NCBI GenBank assembly: GCA_001999425.1
Contig: MLHP01000002.1
Span: 62,001-126,000 of the forward strand
DNA: 64,000 nt
Reading direction: 5' to 3'
From: Rodentibacter genomosp. 2
GTDB lineage: Bacteria; Pseudomonadota; Gammaproteobacteria; Enterobacterales; Pasteurellaceae
Of this stretch, positions 1-7,292 are shown one piece after another. The notes below the pieces were generated by a model. It made no database searches. It was not told where the DNA came from and saw only the letters and a program-made list of their open reading frames with translations. A program made the translations under genes and the position numbers. The stretch's first letter is position 1, and each line of letters begins with the position of its first letter.

Positions 1-392
1 AATATTCGGTAACACAAAATAAGAATACTGAGCGTTCTTTCAGCAATGAATATTGGGATAATTTCCAACCGGGTATTTATGTTGATATCACCACCGGTGA
101 ACCGATGTTTTCATCCAATGACAAATTTGAATCAGACTGTGGTTGGCCGAGTTTCACCCACCCAATAGCCAAAGAGGTGGTGCATTATCAAACCGACAAC
201 AGCTTTAATATGCAACGCACCGAAGTATTGAGTCGCAGTGGTAATGCGCATTTGGGACACGTTTTTGATGATGGTCCAAAAGATAAAGGCGGTTTACGTT
301 ATTGCATTAACAGTGCCTCGATCAAATTTATTCCCTTGGCTGAAATGGAAAAAGCCGGATACGGGTATTTAGTGAAAACGATTAAAAAATAA
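1..392 (+). CDS. msrAB: Peptide methionine sulfoxide reductase MsrAB, C-terminal MsrB part (5' end outside window)
   Basis: The frame is open from the window edge (codons start at position 3), so this is the tail of a longer protein. MsrB reduces methionine-R-sulfoxide. Visible MsrB motifs are DCGWPSF with the recycling cysteine, [21 protein letters not shown], and [12 protein letters not shown] with the catalytic cysteine. The zinc-binding CxxC pairs of E. coli MsrB are not seen, as in the MsrB domain of PilB-type fusions. The adjacent CcdA-like and TlpA-like genes fit an envelope MsrAB fed with electrons by membrane and periplasmic thiol carriers. That an MsrA domain precedes it is inferred from the residues before the MsrB core and from family gene order; it cannot be seen here. 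Confidence 0.85.
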   Translation, partial: YSVTQNKNTERSFSNEYWDNFQPGIYVDITTGEPMFSSNDKFESDCGWPSFTHPIAKEVVHYQTDNSFNMQRTEVLSRSGNAHLGHVFDDGPKDKGGLRYCINSASIKFIPLAEMEKAGYGYLVKTIKK

Positions 393-450
393 TGTTAATA
401 GGATATGTGAACGCTGTTCACTCACCTTTAAAATATCAGGAAATTAAACT

Positions 451-1092
451 ATGTTAGACCAACAACTTCTTATCGGTACAGTATTTTTAGCTGGGATTGC
501 TTCTTTTCTTTCCCCTTGTATTTTTCCGATCATCCCTATTTATTTTGGTATTCTCAGTAAGGGAGGGAAAAAAGTCCTTAATACCTTTTTATTTATCTTA
601 GGACTTTCGCTTACCTTTGTGAGCCTTGGCTTTAGCTTTGGCTTTTTGGGGAACATTTTATTCAGTCATACTACTCGGGTGGTTGCCGGTATCATCGTGA
701 TTATTCTCGGGATTCACCAACTTGGTATCGTCAAAATCGACTTACTTGAACGTACCAAATTATTGGAGATCAAAACATCGGGTAAATCGACCGCACTTGA
801 GGCATTCGTACTCGGCTTAACCTTTAGTCTTGGCTGGACACCTTGTATTGGACCAATACTCGCCTCGGTTCTTGCGCTTTCTGGTGATGAAGGTTCTGCA
901 CTTTACGGTGCCGCGATGATGTTTGTTTATGTGCTTGGTTTGGCAACCCCTTTTATGCTGTTTTCATTCTTCTCCGATAGTTTGCTTAAACGAACTAAAA
1001 GCTTAAATAAACACTTAGATAAATTCAAAGTCGTAGGTGGAATTTTGATTATTGTGATGGGATTTTTATTAATCACCAATAACTTAGTCTAG
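451..1092 (+). CDS. CcdA-family thiol:disulfide membrane transporter
   Basis: A 213-residue polytopic membrane protein with about six hydrophobic segments, matching the CcdA / DsbD transmembrane-domain family that carries reducing equivalents from cytoplasmic thioredoxin across the inner membrane. The two functional cysteines are visible: SPCIFP (Cys23) and TPCIGP (Cys132), each in the proline-rich setting typical of the family. It lies 58 bp after msrAB and 118 bp before a TlpA-like thioredoxin, so it probably supplies electrons to the periplasmic partner that regenerates MsrAB. It lacks the extra DsbD alpha and gamma domains, so it is CcdA-like and not full DsbD. Substrate assignment is inferred from neighbours. 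Confidence 0.82.
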   Translation: MLDQQLLIGTVFLAGIASFLSPCIFPIIPIYFGILSKGGKKVLNTFLFILGLSLTFVSLGFSFGFLGNILFSHTTRVVAGIIVIILGIHQLGIVKIDLLERTKLLEIKTSGKSTALEAFVLGLTFSLGWTPCIGPILASVLALSGDEGSALYGAAMMFVYVLGLATPFMLFSFFSDSLLKRTKSLNKHLDKFKVVGGILIIVMGFLLITNNLV

Positions 1093-1210
1093 CTGCTATC
1101 TCACTATGCGAGTTCATAAATCAAGCCATATAACGGACTTTAAAACAACCAATGTGGCTTGAATTGAATAAAACTATACAGCTATATGCTGAACAAAAAG
1201 GAAAAAACAA

Positions 1211-1681
1211 ATGAAAAAATTACTCTCAATCTTATTGATGATATTTAGTCTTCAGGCTTTTGCAAAAACCAACTTGGCAGATATTCCACTCAAGGATTTA
1301 AACAATCAACCCGTTACCCTTAACCAATACAAAGGAAAACCGGTGTATGTCAAAATGTGGGCATCATGGTGCCCCATCTGCTTAGCCGGCTTGGCGGAAA
1401 TTGATGATTTAAGTGCCGAGCAACATAAAAATTTTGAAATCATTACTCTCGTTTCACCCTCTCATAAGGGAGAGAAAGCAACGACAGATTTCATTGAGTG
1501 GTATAAAGGTTTAGAATACAAAAATATTACTGTGTTACTTGATGAAAAAGGGGAAATCATTGATCGAGCCCGCGCGCGCGGTTACCCTTTTAATGTATTT
1601 TTAGACAGTGAGTTAAATATCAAAAAAACCGTACCCGGACATTTGAATACGGAGAAAATCCGCCAATTCGCCGAACAATAA
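1211..1681 (+). CDS. Periplasmic thioredoxin-fold protein, TlpA/ResA type
   Basis: A 156-residue exported thiol oxidoreductase. Residues 1-18 form a signal peptide ending AFA; the following KTNLADIPLKDLNNQPVTLNQ is the usual lead-in of TlpA/ResA proteins. The active site WASWCPICLAG holds Cys54 and Cys57. The cis-proline loop is probably RGYPFNVFLD. AAGGAAAA lies just upstream of the ATG. Placed after msrAB and the CcdA-like gene, it is the likely periplasmic carrier passing electrons from the membrane protein to MsrB. Cytochrome c maturation is an alternative role, but no ccm genes are nearby. Confidence 0.8.
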   Translation: MKKLLSILLMIFSLQAFAKTNLADIPLKDLNNQPVTLNQYKGKPVYVKMWASWCPICLAGLAEIDDLSAEQHKNFEIITLVSPSHKGEKATTDFIEWYKGLEYKNITVLLDEKGEIIDRARARGYPFNVFLDSELNIKKTVPGHLNTEKIRQFAEQ

Positions 1682-1689
1682 TACATAAT

Positions 1690-1698
1690 AAGTGCGGT
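1690..1698 (+). repeat. DNA uptake signal sequence (example of a dispersed family)
   Basis: Exact AAGTGCGGT core. Further exact copies on either strand begin at, for example, 2907, 4759, 4772, 5473, 7244, 7953, 9294, 10110, 14251, 17157, 17750, 19370, 21554, 24664, 25233, 26956, 29513, 30576, 30593, 31583, 33658, 33675, 34685, 36304, 36892, 40035, 40796, 40982, 42035, 42684, 43229, 43469, 45881, 46390, 47067, 49019, 51364, 51474, 51817, 52037, 52549, 53549, 60938, 63299 and 63802. These are recognised during natural transformation in H. influenzae-type Pasteurellaceae. Several lie inside genes. Confidence 0.93.
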
Positions 1699-1738
1699 TA
1701 AAATTCTTCACGTTTAAGACTTTCCCATAATTTTATAA

Positions 1739-1991
1739 ATACCTGTTTCCGAGATAATACAATCGACACAGGTATTTTTATTTATAGTAAAAGGGCATCA
1801 GGATAGACGAATTATTGAACAATCCGTAACAAATTTATTAAATATTCATGGAAAATACCCGATTACCGCCAAAGATTGGAAAGATAATGGGTTGAATATC
1901 TCTACTTTTTTAATTATCCTGTGGGGGCTCATTCATTGGTATGAAACGAAGAAGTTTTTCGTTTCTTACCTAATTTTTGAAAGGAATAACA
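1739..1991. other. Gene-free stretch between the TlpA-like gene and the sigma factor
   Basis: After the TlpA-like gene come an uptake signal (1690-1698) and a loose inverted repeat ATACCTGT / ACAGGTAT around 1739-1775 that could end transcription. One forward frame stays open from 1739 to the TAA at 1997-1999 (about 86 codons, with a hydrophobic STFLIILWGLIHW segment near its end) but has no convincing start codon or ribosome binding site. I do not recognise its product; it may be a gene remnant or chance. Confidence 0.4.
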
Positions 1992-2540
1992 ATGCCTAAG
2001 CAAATTTCCGAAAAGGAATTAAATACTATTCGGCAACAGATGTTGAAGTTTGCCGAATTACAATTACATAACCATGAGCTTGCAGAAGATCTTGTGCAAG
2101 AATCCTTTTTAAGTGCGTTTAAAAATATCGCTCATTTTAAACGTAAGGCAGCATTTAAAACTTGGATGTTTGCCATTTTAAAAAATAAAATTATTGATTA
2201 TTTGCGTCAAAAAGGACGTATTGTTTTGGAAAGTGAAATAGAGGATGAAGATTCACCAAATTCGTTTTTTGATGAGGTTGATCATTGGAATTTAGTATAT
2301 GCGCCAAGGAACTTAAAAGAGTATGAAGAAAAAATTTATGCCGAAGAATTTTGGCTAATTTTTGAAGCCTGCTTGACTTATTTACCCGCGCAACAAGCCA
2401 AAGTATTTATGATGCGTGAAGTTTTAGAATTATCATCAGATGAAATTTGCCAAGAAACTCGATTAAGTACATCTAATTTACATACCATACTTTATCGTGC
2501 ACGCTTACAACTGCAACATTGTCTTTCTCGAAAATTATAA
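1992..2540 (+). CDS. ECF-type RNA polymerase sigma factor
   Basis: A 182-residue sigma-70 family protein of the extracytoplasmic-function type. Region 2 is seen around residues 15-70 (AEDLVQESFLSAFKNI, then FKTWMFAILKNKIIDYLRQKGR) and region 4 near the C-terminus (LPAQQAKVFMMREVLELSSDEIC, then a helix-turn-helix with ILYRARLQL); regions 1.1 and 3 are absent. I chose the ATG at 1992 because AAGGA sits 6 bp before it; a TTG 15 bp upstream is also in frame. It is followed 9 bp later by a tiny zinc-finger protein, the usual sigma/anti-sigma pairing. The neighbouring methionine sulfoxide repair genes suggest an oxidative or envelope stress regulon, which is inference. Confidence 0.85.
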   Translation: MPKQISEKELNTIRQQMLKFAELQLHNHELAEDLVQESFLSAFKNIAHFKRKAAFKTWMFAILKNKIIDYLRQKGRIVLESEIEDEDSPNSFFDEVDHWNLVYAPRNLKEYEEKIYAEEFWLIFEACLTYLPAQQAKVFMMREVLELSSDEICQETRLSTSNLHTILYRARLQLQHCLSRKL

Positions 2541-2549
2541 GGAGCCTTT

Positions 2550-2729
2550 ATGCGTTGCCGTCAAGCTACAAGAATAATTTCAGATTCCCATGAACGTTCG
2601 TTAACTCTACAAGAAAAGGGTCGTTTACGTCTTCATTTGGCAATTTGCTCTCATTGTCGTAATTTTAAACAAAATTGTGACGAGCTGAGTCAATTAATGA
2701 AATCATTTGCGAACAATTCAAGAAAATAA
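2550..2729 (+). CDS. Small zinc-finger anti-sigma-like protein (zf-HC2 type)
   Basis: A 59-residue protein starting 9 bp after the sigma factor stop, with AAGGAG 6 bp before its ATG. Its centre holds HLAICSHCRNF, an H-x3-C-x2-C pattern as in zf-HC2 anti-sigma domains, which bind zinc and hold an ECF sigma factor until oxidation or metal loss releases it. The protein is little more than this domain, with no membrane segment, so it would be cytoplasmic. Pairing with the upstream sigma factor is supported by tight linkage; sensing of thiol oxidation is inference from ChrR- and RsrA-like families. Confidence 0.7.
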   Translation: MRCRQATRIISDSHERSLTLQEKGRLRLHLAICSHCRNFKQNCDELSQLMKSFANNSRK

Positions 2730-2733
2730 AAAA

Positions 2734-2754
2734 GCGGAAGTTTTAAACTTCCGC
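2734..2754 (-). terminator. Terminator of ytfJ-like gene
   Basis: Inverted repeat GCGGAAGTTT / AAACTTCCGC, followed on the minus strand by six T residues. It also separates the convergent anti-sigma-like gene. Confidence 0.75.
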
Positions 2755-2761
2755 ATAAATA

Positions 2762-3319
2762 TTACTTCATCAATTCTGTTATTAAAGAAATGACTATCTG
2801 AATATCTGCGCTAGACAATTTGCCTTCTTTCACAAATTTTACTTTGCCCTTTTTATCCAACACAATAATCGCGCTGTCTTTGGCATTCAAATGCCACGCG
2901 TTTTTTACCGCACTTTTATCATCCAGCACCACTTGGCTATGCGGGTTTTCTATTTTGCCCTTTTCCGCACTACTTTTCACAAACATTCCCGTGCCAACAA
3001 TAGCATCATCAGCATTGATAATTGTCGTAGTTTGATAACCGGCTGAAGAAAAATGTGCTGCTTTGATGGCATCAATCATTGCTTGATTTTTTTCTTTCGC
3101 CGCCGTTCTTCCTGCCAGGTGATGAATCACCCGTACTTTCCCCGCTAATGAGGAAGACATCCAAGTTTGGAATTTGGTCTCTTTTCCTACAAGTAGGATC
3201 TCGCCATATTCCGCAACCTTTACTGTCGGTAATGATTGTTCAAGTTGTAAATTATGCGCAAACGCAAAACGGCTGAACATCAGTAAACCTAATACAGAAA
3301 TTAAAATTTGTTTTTTCAT
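2762..3319 (-). CDS. ytfJ: YtfJ-family periplasmic protein
   Basis: A 185-residue exported protein with a signal peptide (KKQILISVLGLLMFSRFAFA) and the YtfJ-type sequence: EYGEILLVGKETKFQTW, KVRVIHHLAGRTAAKEKN, and a C-terminal segment DSAIIVLDKKGKVKFVKEGKLS that looks like the last strands of a thioredoxin fold. No CxxC is present, so it is not a thiol oxidoreductase. The exact function of YtfJ proteins is not established. I chose the ATG at 3319 because AAGGAAA precedes it; an in-frame start 21 bp upstream would add residues before the signal peptide. Confidence 0.78.
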   Translation of the reverse strand: MKKQILISVLGLLMFSRFAFAHNLQLEQSLPTVKVAEYGEILLVGKETKFQTWMSSSLAGKVRVIHHLAGRTAAKEKNQAMIDAIKAAHFSSAGYQTTTIINADDAIVGTGMFVKSSAEKGKIENPHSQVVLDDKSAVKNAWHLNAKDSAIIVLDKKGKVKFVKEGKLSSADIQIVISLITELMK

Positions 3320-3493
3320 TTGTTTTCCTTTAAAAATCACTTAAAAAAACGACCGCCCTTTTAGCGAATCTCTCATTTTTTCCGGTTAAAAACATCTCGT
3401 TTTTCTCCAAATCCTATTTATTAAGCATTTAATCTTCTTCGTTTTTCGGATAAGCTACACACCGTTATTGTTGTATTTTTAAAGGGACATACT

Positions 3494-4747
3494 ATGTTAG
3501 AACAGATAGGAAAACAAGCTAAAGAAGCAGCTTTTGTGTTAGCACAATTAAGTACCGCAGAAAAAAACAATGCGTTAAATATTATTGCCGAACAATTAGA
3601 ACAACAAGCAGCTCGCATTTTAACCGAGAATGCAAAGGATATTGAACTGGCAAAGCAAAACGGGCTGTCTGAAGCATTGATTGATCGTCTTCAACTTACT
3701 CCGGAACGCTTACAAGGCATTGCCAATGATGTACGTCATGTGATTTCGCTTGCCGATCCTGTGGGTAAAATTATTGATGGGGGAACATTGGATAGCGGTT
3801 TAAAAATTGAACGTATCCGCACACCGATTGGGGTAATAGGCACGATTTATGAGGCACGCCCAAATGTCACCATTGATGTGGCAAGTCTTTGTTTAAAAAC
3901 CGGCAATGCCGTCATTTTACGAGGAGGAAAAGAAACACAATTCTCAAACAAAATTCTTGTAGAAGTGGTGCAAAATGCGCTTGAACAAGCAGGATTACCC
4001 AAATTTGCCGTGCAAGCCATTACCGATCCGAATCGTGATCTCGTGATGCAATTATTAAAACTTGATCGCTATGTGGATATGATTATTCCGCGTGGTGGCG
4101 CAGGCTTGCATGAGCTTTGTAAACAACATTCCACGATTCCGGTGATTATAGGCGGCGTGGGCGTTTGCCATACTTTTGTGGAAGAAAGTGCGGATCAAAA
4201 TCAGGCGGTTTTGGTTATCGACAATGCGAAAACCCAACGCCCAAGTACTTGTAATACCCTAGAAACCCTACTCGTGCAAGATTCTATCGCCGCTGAATTT
4301 TTACCTAAACTCGTGACTCAACTTGCAACGAAAAAAGTAAAATATCACGCAAAATCAACCGCACTTGAGCTCTTAAAACAAACCGGTGCAGAAGTGAACG
4401 AAGTAACGGAACAGCAACTGCACGAGGAATGGGGATCACTTGATTTGAATGTTGTTATCGTGGAGGATATTCAAGCAGCGATTGCCCATATTCGCGAATA
4501 CGGCACGCAACATTCCGAAAGCATTTTAACCGCCTCACAAACACTCGCACGCCAATTTATTAATCAAGTAGATGCGGCTGCAGTGTATGTCAATGCCAGC
4601 ACTCGTTTTACTGATGGCGGACAATTCGGCTTGGGGGCGGAAGTTGCCGTCAGCACGCAAAAACTTCACGCACGCGGCCCAATGGGATTGGAAGCACTCA
4701 CTACTTATAAATGGGTGTGCGAGGGTGATTACATCACAAGAAAATAA
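3494..4747 (+). CDS. proA: Gamma-glutamyl phosphate reductase
   Basis: A 417-residue protein, full length for ProA, the NADPH-dependent enzyme that reduces gamma-glutamyl phosphate to glutamate semialdehyde in proline synthesis. Visible family segments are [39 protein letters not shown], and the catalytic cysteine in [14 protein letters not shown], followed by a C-terminal [23 protein letters not shown] lies 8 bp before the ATG. proB is not adjacent. The gene is followed at once by a hairpin made of two inverted uptake signals. Confidence 0.97.
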   Translation: MLEQIGKQAKEAAFVLAQLSTAEKNNALNIIAEQLEQQAARILTENAKDIELAKQNGLSEALIDRLQLTPERLQGIANDVRHVISLADPVGKIIDGGTLDSGLKIERIRTPIGVIGTIYEARPNVTIDVASLCLKTGNAVILRGGKETQFSNKILVEVVQNALEQAGLPKFAVQAITDPNRDLVMQLLKLDRYVDMIIPRGGAGLHELCKQHSTIPVIIGGVGVCHTFVEESADQNQAVLVIDNAKTQRPSTCNTLETLLVQDSIAAEFLPKLVTQLATKKVKYHAKSTALELLKQTGAEVNEVTEQQLHEEWGSLDLNVVIVEDIQAAIAHIREYGTQHSESILTASQTLARQFINQVDAAAVYVNASTRFTDGGQFGLGAEVAVSTQKLHARGPMGLEALTTYKWVCEGDYITRK

Positions 4748-4757
4748 TTTTAAATTT

Positions 4758-4787
4758 CACCGCACTTTCAAAAGTGCGGTTCATTTT
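4758..4787 (+). terminator. Terminator built from an inverted pair of uptake signals, after proA
   Basis: ACCGCACTT (4759-4767) and AAGTGCGGT (4772-4780) pair with a four-base loop and are followed by TTCATTTTT. Inverted uptake-signal pairs are known to serve as terminators in Haemophilus. Confidence 0.7.
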
Positions 4788-4800
4788 TACGGAGAATTAA

Positions 4801-5454
4801 ATGAAAAAACTATTTAGCCTCTTAATTATTATCGCAGCGGTTTTCGGAATCGCTTATGTACAACCTTCAGCTACCTCGGAAAATAAAGATGATGGAAAAC
4901 GCAATTTTGCTGTGGATATTGTGGCGAAATATTTCCCTTTTGAAGCGGAAAATTTAGCAGCGTGGTATGACAAGAATATCGTTTATGCGGATAATCCGAC
5001 CGATCATAGCGTGACGTTTAAATTAGATGAAAAAGAAATCACTCTTGCTACTCATCAAACGCAAAAACTCATCTTAGCACCGGGACAGCACCGTTTAGCA
5101 TTGTCTGACGGCAAAGTGGTTGAACTAACACAGAAAGCAGGAACAAATCGCTCTATTTTAAACCCGACCGCGTCACCTTATTTCTTTTGGAAAACGGTTT
5201 ACGGCTCGGTCAGTTTGCCGATTGAATATAAAATGGTAACAATAAACGGTACAACTTATGAGGGACCGCTTGAAATGAGTAATGAATATTTAATTACACG
5301 TATAGGCAATCAACCTTGGCGATTTGGTTTGGATGAGCCAATCCCCGATACGGTTGCCGTAAACAATGATCGGAATAATTACACCTTAATTTTTAGCAAA
5401 GCCTATCGTTTGCCGGATTTTATTAAAGCCTACCCAATATTATCCGCCCAATAA
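4801..5454 (+). CDS. Unrecognised membrane-anchored or exported protein
   Basis: A 217-residue protein whose family I do not recognise. Residues 1-20 are a hydrophobic signal or anchor (KKLFSLLIIIAAVFGIAYV) with no lipobox. Residues around 55-110 read NPTDHSVTFKLDEKEITLATHQTQKLILAPGQHRLALSDGKVVELT, which resembles small beta-rich carrier modules in which a loop LAPGxHxL links strands (PEGA-like), but this is a resemblance only. The C-terminal half is rich in Tyr, Trp and Pro. The ATG follows the proA terminator with GGAG 6 bp before it, so it is probably transcribed separately. No function is proposed. Confidence 0.65.
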   Translation: MKKLFSLLIIIAAVFGIAYVQPSATSENKDDGKRNFAVDIVAKYFPFEAENLAAWYDKNIVYADNPTDHSVTFKLDEKEITLATHQTQKLILAPGQHRLALSDGKVVELTQKAGTNRSILNPTASPYFFWKTVYGSVSLPIEYKMVTINGTTYEGPLEMSNEYLITRIGNQPWRFGLDEPIPDTVAVNNDRNNYTLIFSKAYRLPDFIKAYPILSAQ

Positions 5455-5521
5455 ATAAAACCCGATAAATCAAAGTGCGGTCAGAAAACATTTCATTTTC
5501 TAGCCGCACTTTAATAAAAAA

Positions 5522-5554
5522 AAACAGTTGATGCCATTTTGACATCAACTGTTT
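5522..5554. terminator. Bidirectional terminator between the 4801 gene and catalase
   Basis: AAACAGTTGATG (5522-5533) pairs with CATCAACTGTTT (5543-5554), T-rich on both sides, so it can serve the convergent genes. A second, imperfect uptake-signal pair (5473-5481 and 5504-5512) lies just before it. Confidence 0.8.
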
Positions 5555-5576
5555 TTCTTAAAAGGTTACAAGGCTA

Positions 5577-7097
5577 TTATAATAAGCCGCCTTGACCTAA
5601 AGCAGGATCGGTATCACGAGCTTTCAATGCATCTTCTACCGTTAAACCCAATGCTTTCGCAACACCTTCGCCGTATGCCGGATCACACCAGTGGCAGTTA
5701 CGGATGTGGCGATATTTAATAAAATCAGGTGCATCACCCATAGCAGCAGCCGTATTGTTAAATAAAGCTTGTTTTTGTTCAGCTTTCATTAAATTGAATA
5801 ATGCACGCGGTTGGCTGAAATAATCGTTATCATCTTGGCGGTAATCCCAGAATGCTGCATCACCGTTAATGCGAAGTGGCGGCTCTGCGAAATCCGGTTG
5901 TTGTTGCCATTGATTAAAGCTATTTGGCTCATAGTGTGGTAAGCCGCCATAATTACCATCTACACGACCTTGACCATCACGTTGGTTGCTGTGAACAGGA
6001 CAACGAGGACGGTTTACCGGAATTTGACGGTAATTCACGCCTAAACGATAACGTTGTGCATCCGCATAGTTAAACAAACGGGCTTGTAACATTCTATCCG
6101 GACTTGCACCGATTCCCGGTACTAAGTTGCTCGGTGCAAATGCTGATTGTTCCACATCAGCAAAGAAGTTTTCAGGATTACGATTAAGCTCGAATTCACC
6201 CACTTCAATTAATGGATAATCTTTTTTCGGCCATACTTTGGTTAAATCAAATGGATGGTAAGGTACTTTTTCTGCATCCGCTTCAGGCATAACTTGAATA
6301 AACATTTTCCATTTCGGGAAATCGCCACGTTCAATCGCTTCATATAAATCACGTTGATGGGTTTCACGATCATTTGCGATTAACTCTGCCGCTTCTTCAT
6401 TGGTAAAGTTTTTGATACCTTGTTTAGTATGGAAGTGGAATTTTACCCAGAAACGCTCTCCCGCTTCATTCCAGAAGCTATAAGTGTGCGAGCCGTAACC
6501 GTGCATATGACGATAGCTTGCCGGAATACCACGATCACTCATCACGATAGTAACTTGGTGTAACGCTTCAGGTAACAATGTCCAGAAATCCCAGTTATTG
6601 GTGGCTGAACGCATATTGGTGCGTGGATCACGTTTTACCGCTTTGTTTAGATCAGGGAATTTACGCGGATCACGTAAGAAGAATACCGGTGTATTGTTAC
6701 CCACCATATCCCAGTTGCCTTCTTCCGTATAGAATTTTAATGCAAAACCACGAATATCACGTTCCGCATCTGCCGCACCGCGTTCACCTGCTACCGTGGT
6801 GAAACGTGCGAACATTTCAGTTTTTTTACCCACTTCGCTGAAGATTTTAGCACGGGTATATTTGGTGATGTCATGCGTGACAGTGAATGTACCAAAGGCG
6901 CCTGAACCTTTTGCGTGCATACGACGCTCAGGAATCACTTCACGGACAAAATCCGCTAATTTTTCATTAAGCCATAAATCTTGCGCAAGTAATGGTCCGC
7001 GAGGGCCGGCAGTTAAGCTGTTTTGGTTATCGGCAACAGGTGCGCCGTTCCCCATTGTTAAAGGTGTTGAATGAGAAAATGGACATTTTGAAGTCAT
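5577..7097 (-). CDS. Monofunctional haem catalase
   Basis: A 506-residue clade-3-type catalase that breaks hydrogen peroxide into water and oxygen in the cytoplasm. Key sites are visible: the distal histidine in [12 protein letters not shown] (His61), the distal asparagine in [13 protein letters not shown], and the proximal haem tyrosine in [14 protein letters not shown]. Length matches small-subunit catalases such as H. influenzae HktE. A good ribosome binding site GAGGAG lies 6 bp before the ATG. It ends at a bidirectional hairpin and stands alone between unrelated genes. Peroxide control by OxyR is expected for the family, but I could not find a convincing OxyR site. Confidence 0.96.
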   Translation of the reverse strand: MTSKCPFSHSTPLTMGNGAPVADNQNSLTAGPRGPLLAQDLWLNEKLADFVREVIPERRMHAKGSGAFGTFTVTHDITKYTRAKIFSEVGKKTEMFARFTTVAGERGAADAERDIRGFALKFYTEEGNWDMVGNNTPVFFLRDPRKFPDLNKAVKRDPRTNMRSATNNWDFWTLLPEALHQVTIVMSDRGIPASYRHMHGYGSHTYSFWNEAGERFWVKFHFHTKQGIKNFTNEEAAELIANDRETHQRDLYEAIERGDFPKWKMFIQVMPEADAEKVPYHPFDLTKVWPKKDYPLIEVGEFELNRNPENFFADVEQSAFAPSNLVPGIGASPDRMLQARLFNYADAQRYRLGVNYRQIPVNRPRCPVHSNQRDGQGRVDGNYGGLPHYEPNSFNQWQQQPDFAEPPLRINGDAAFWDYRQDDNDYFSQPRALFNLMKAEQKQALFNNTAAAMGDAPDFIKYRHIRNCHWCDPAYGEGVAKALGLTVEDALKARDTDPALGQGGLL

Positions 7098-7138
7098 GAT
7101 ATGCTCCTCTTTATTAAGTTGAAGTAAATTTCCTTCGC

Positions 7139-7144
7139 ATTATA
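7139..7144 (-). promoter_or_regulatory. Candidate -10 element of the catalase promoter
   Basis: TATAAT on the minus strand, 42 bp upstream of the catalase ATG. The -35 position is A/T-rich and weak (TTTTAA), as expected if an activator is needed. Confidence 0.35.
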
Positions 7145-7292
7145 TAGAAAGGTTTAAACTATTAAAATCTATTAAATTAATCAAAAAAACCAATTTAATA
7201 AATTTCCCCACAAAAACCTCTCTTTATATTCCCTAAATCCATAAAGTGCGGTCTGTATTCTTACTATTTTACAGCTACTTTTAAAATGAAAC

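Noticed and set aside
7098-7200. OxyR site before catalase
   Set aside because: ATAG and CTAT tetramers occur but not at the seven-base spacing of OxyR sites.
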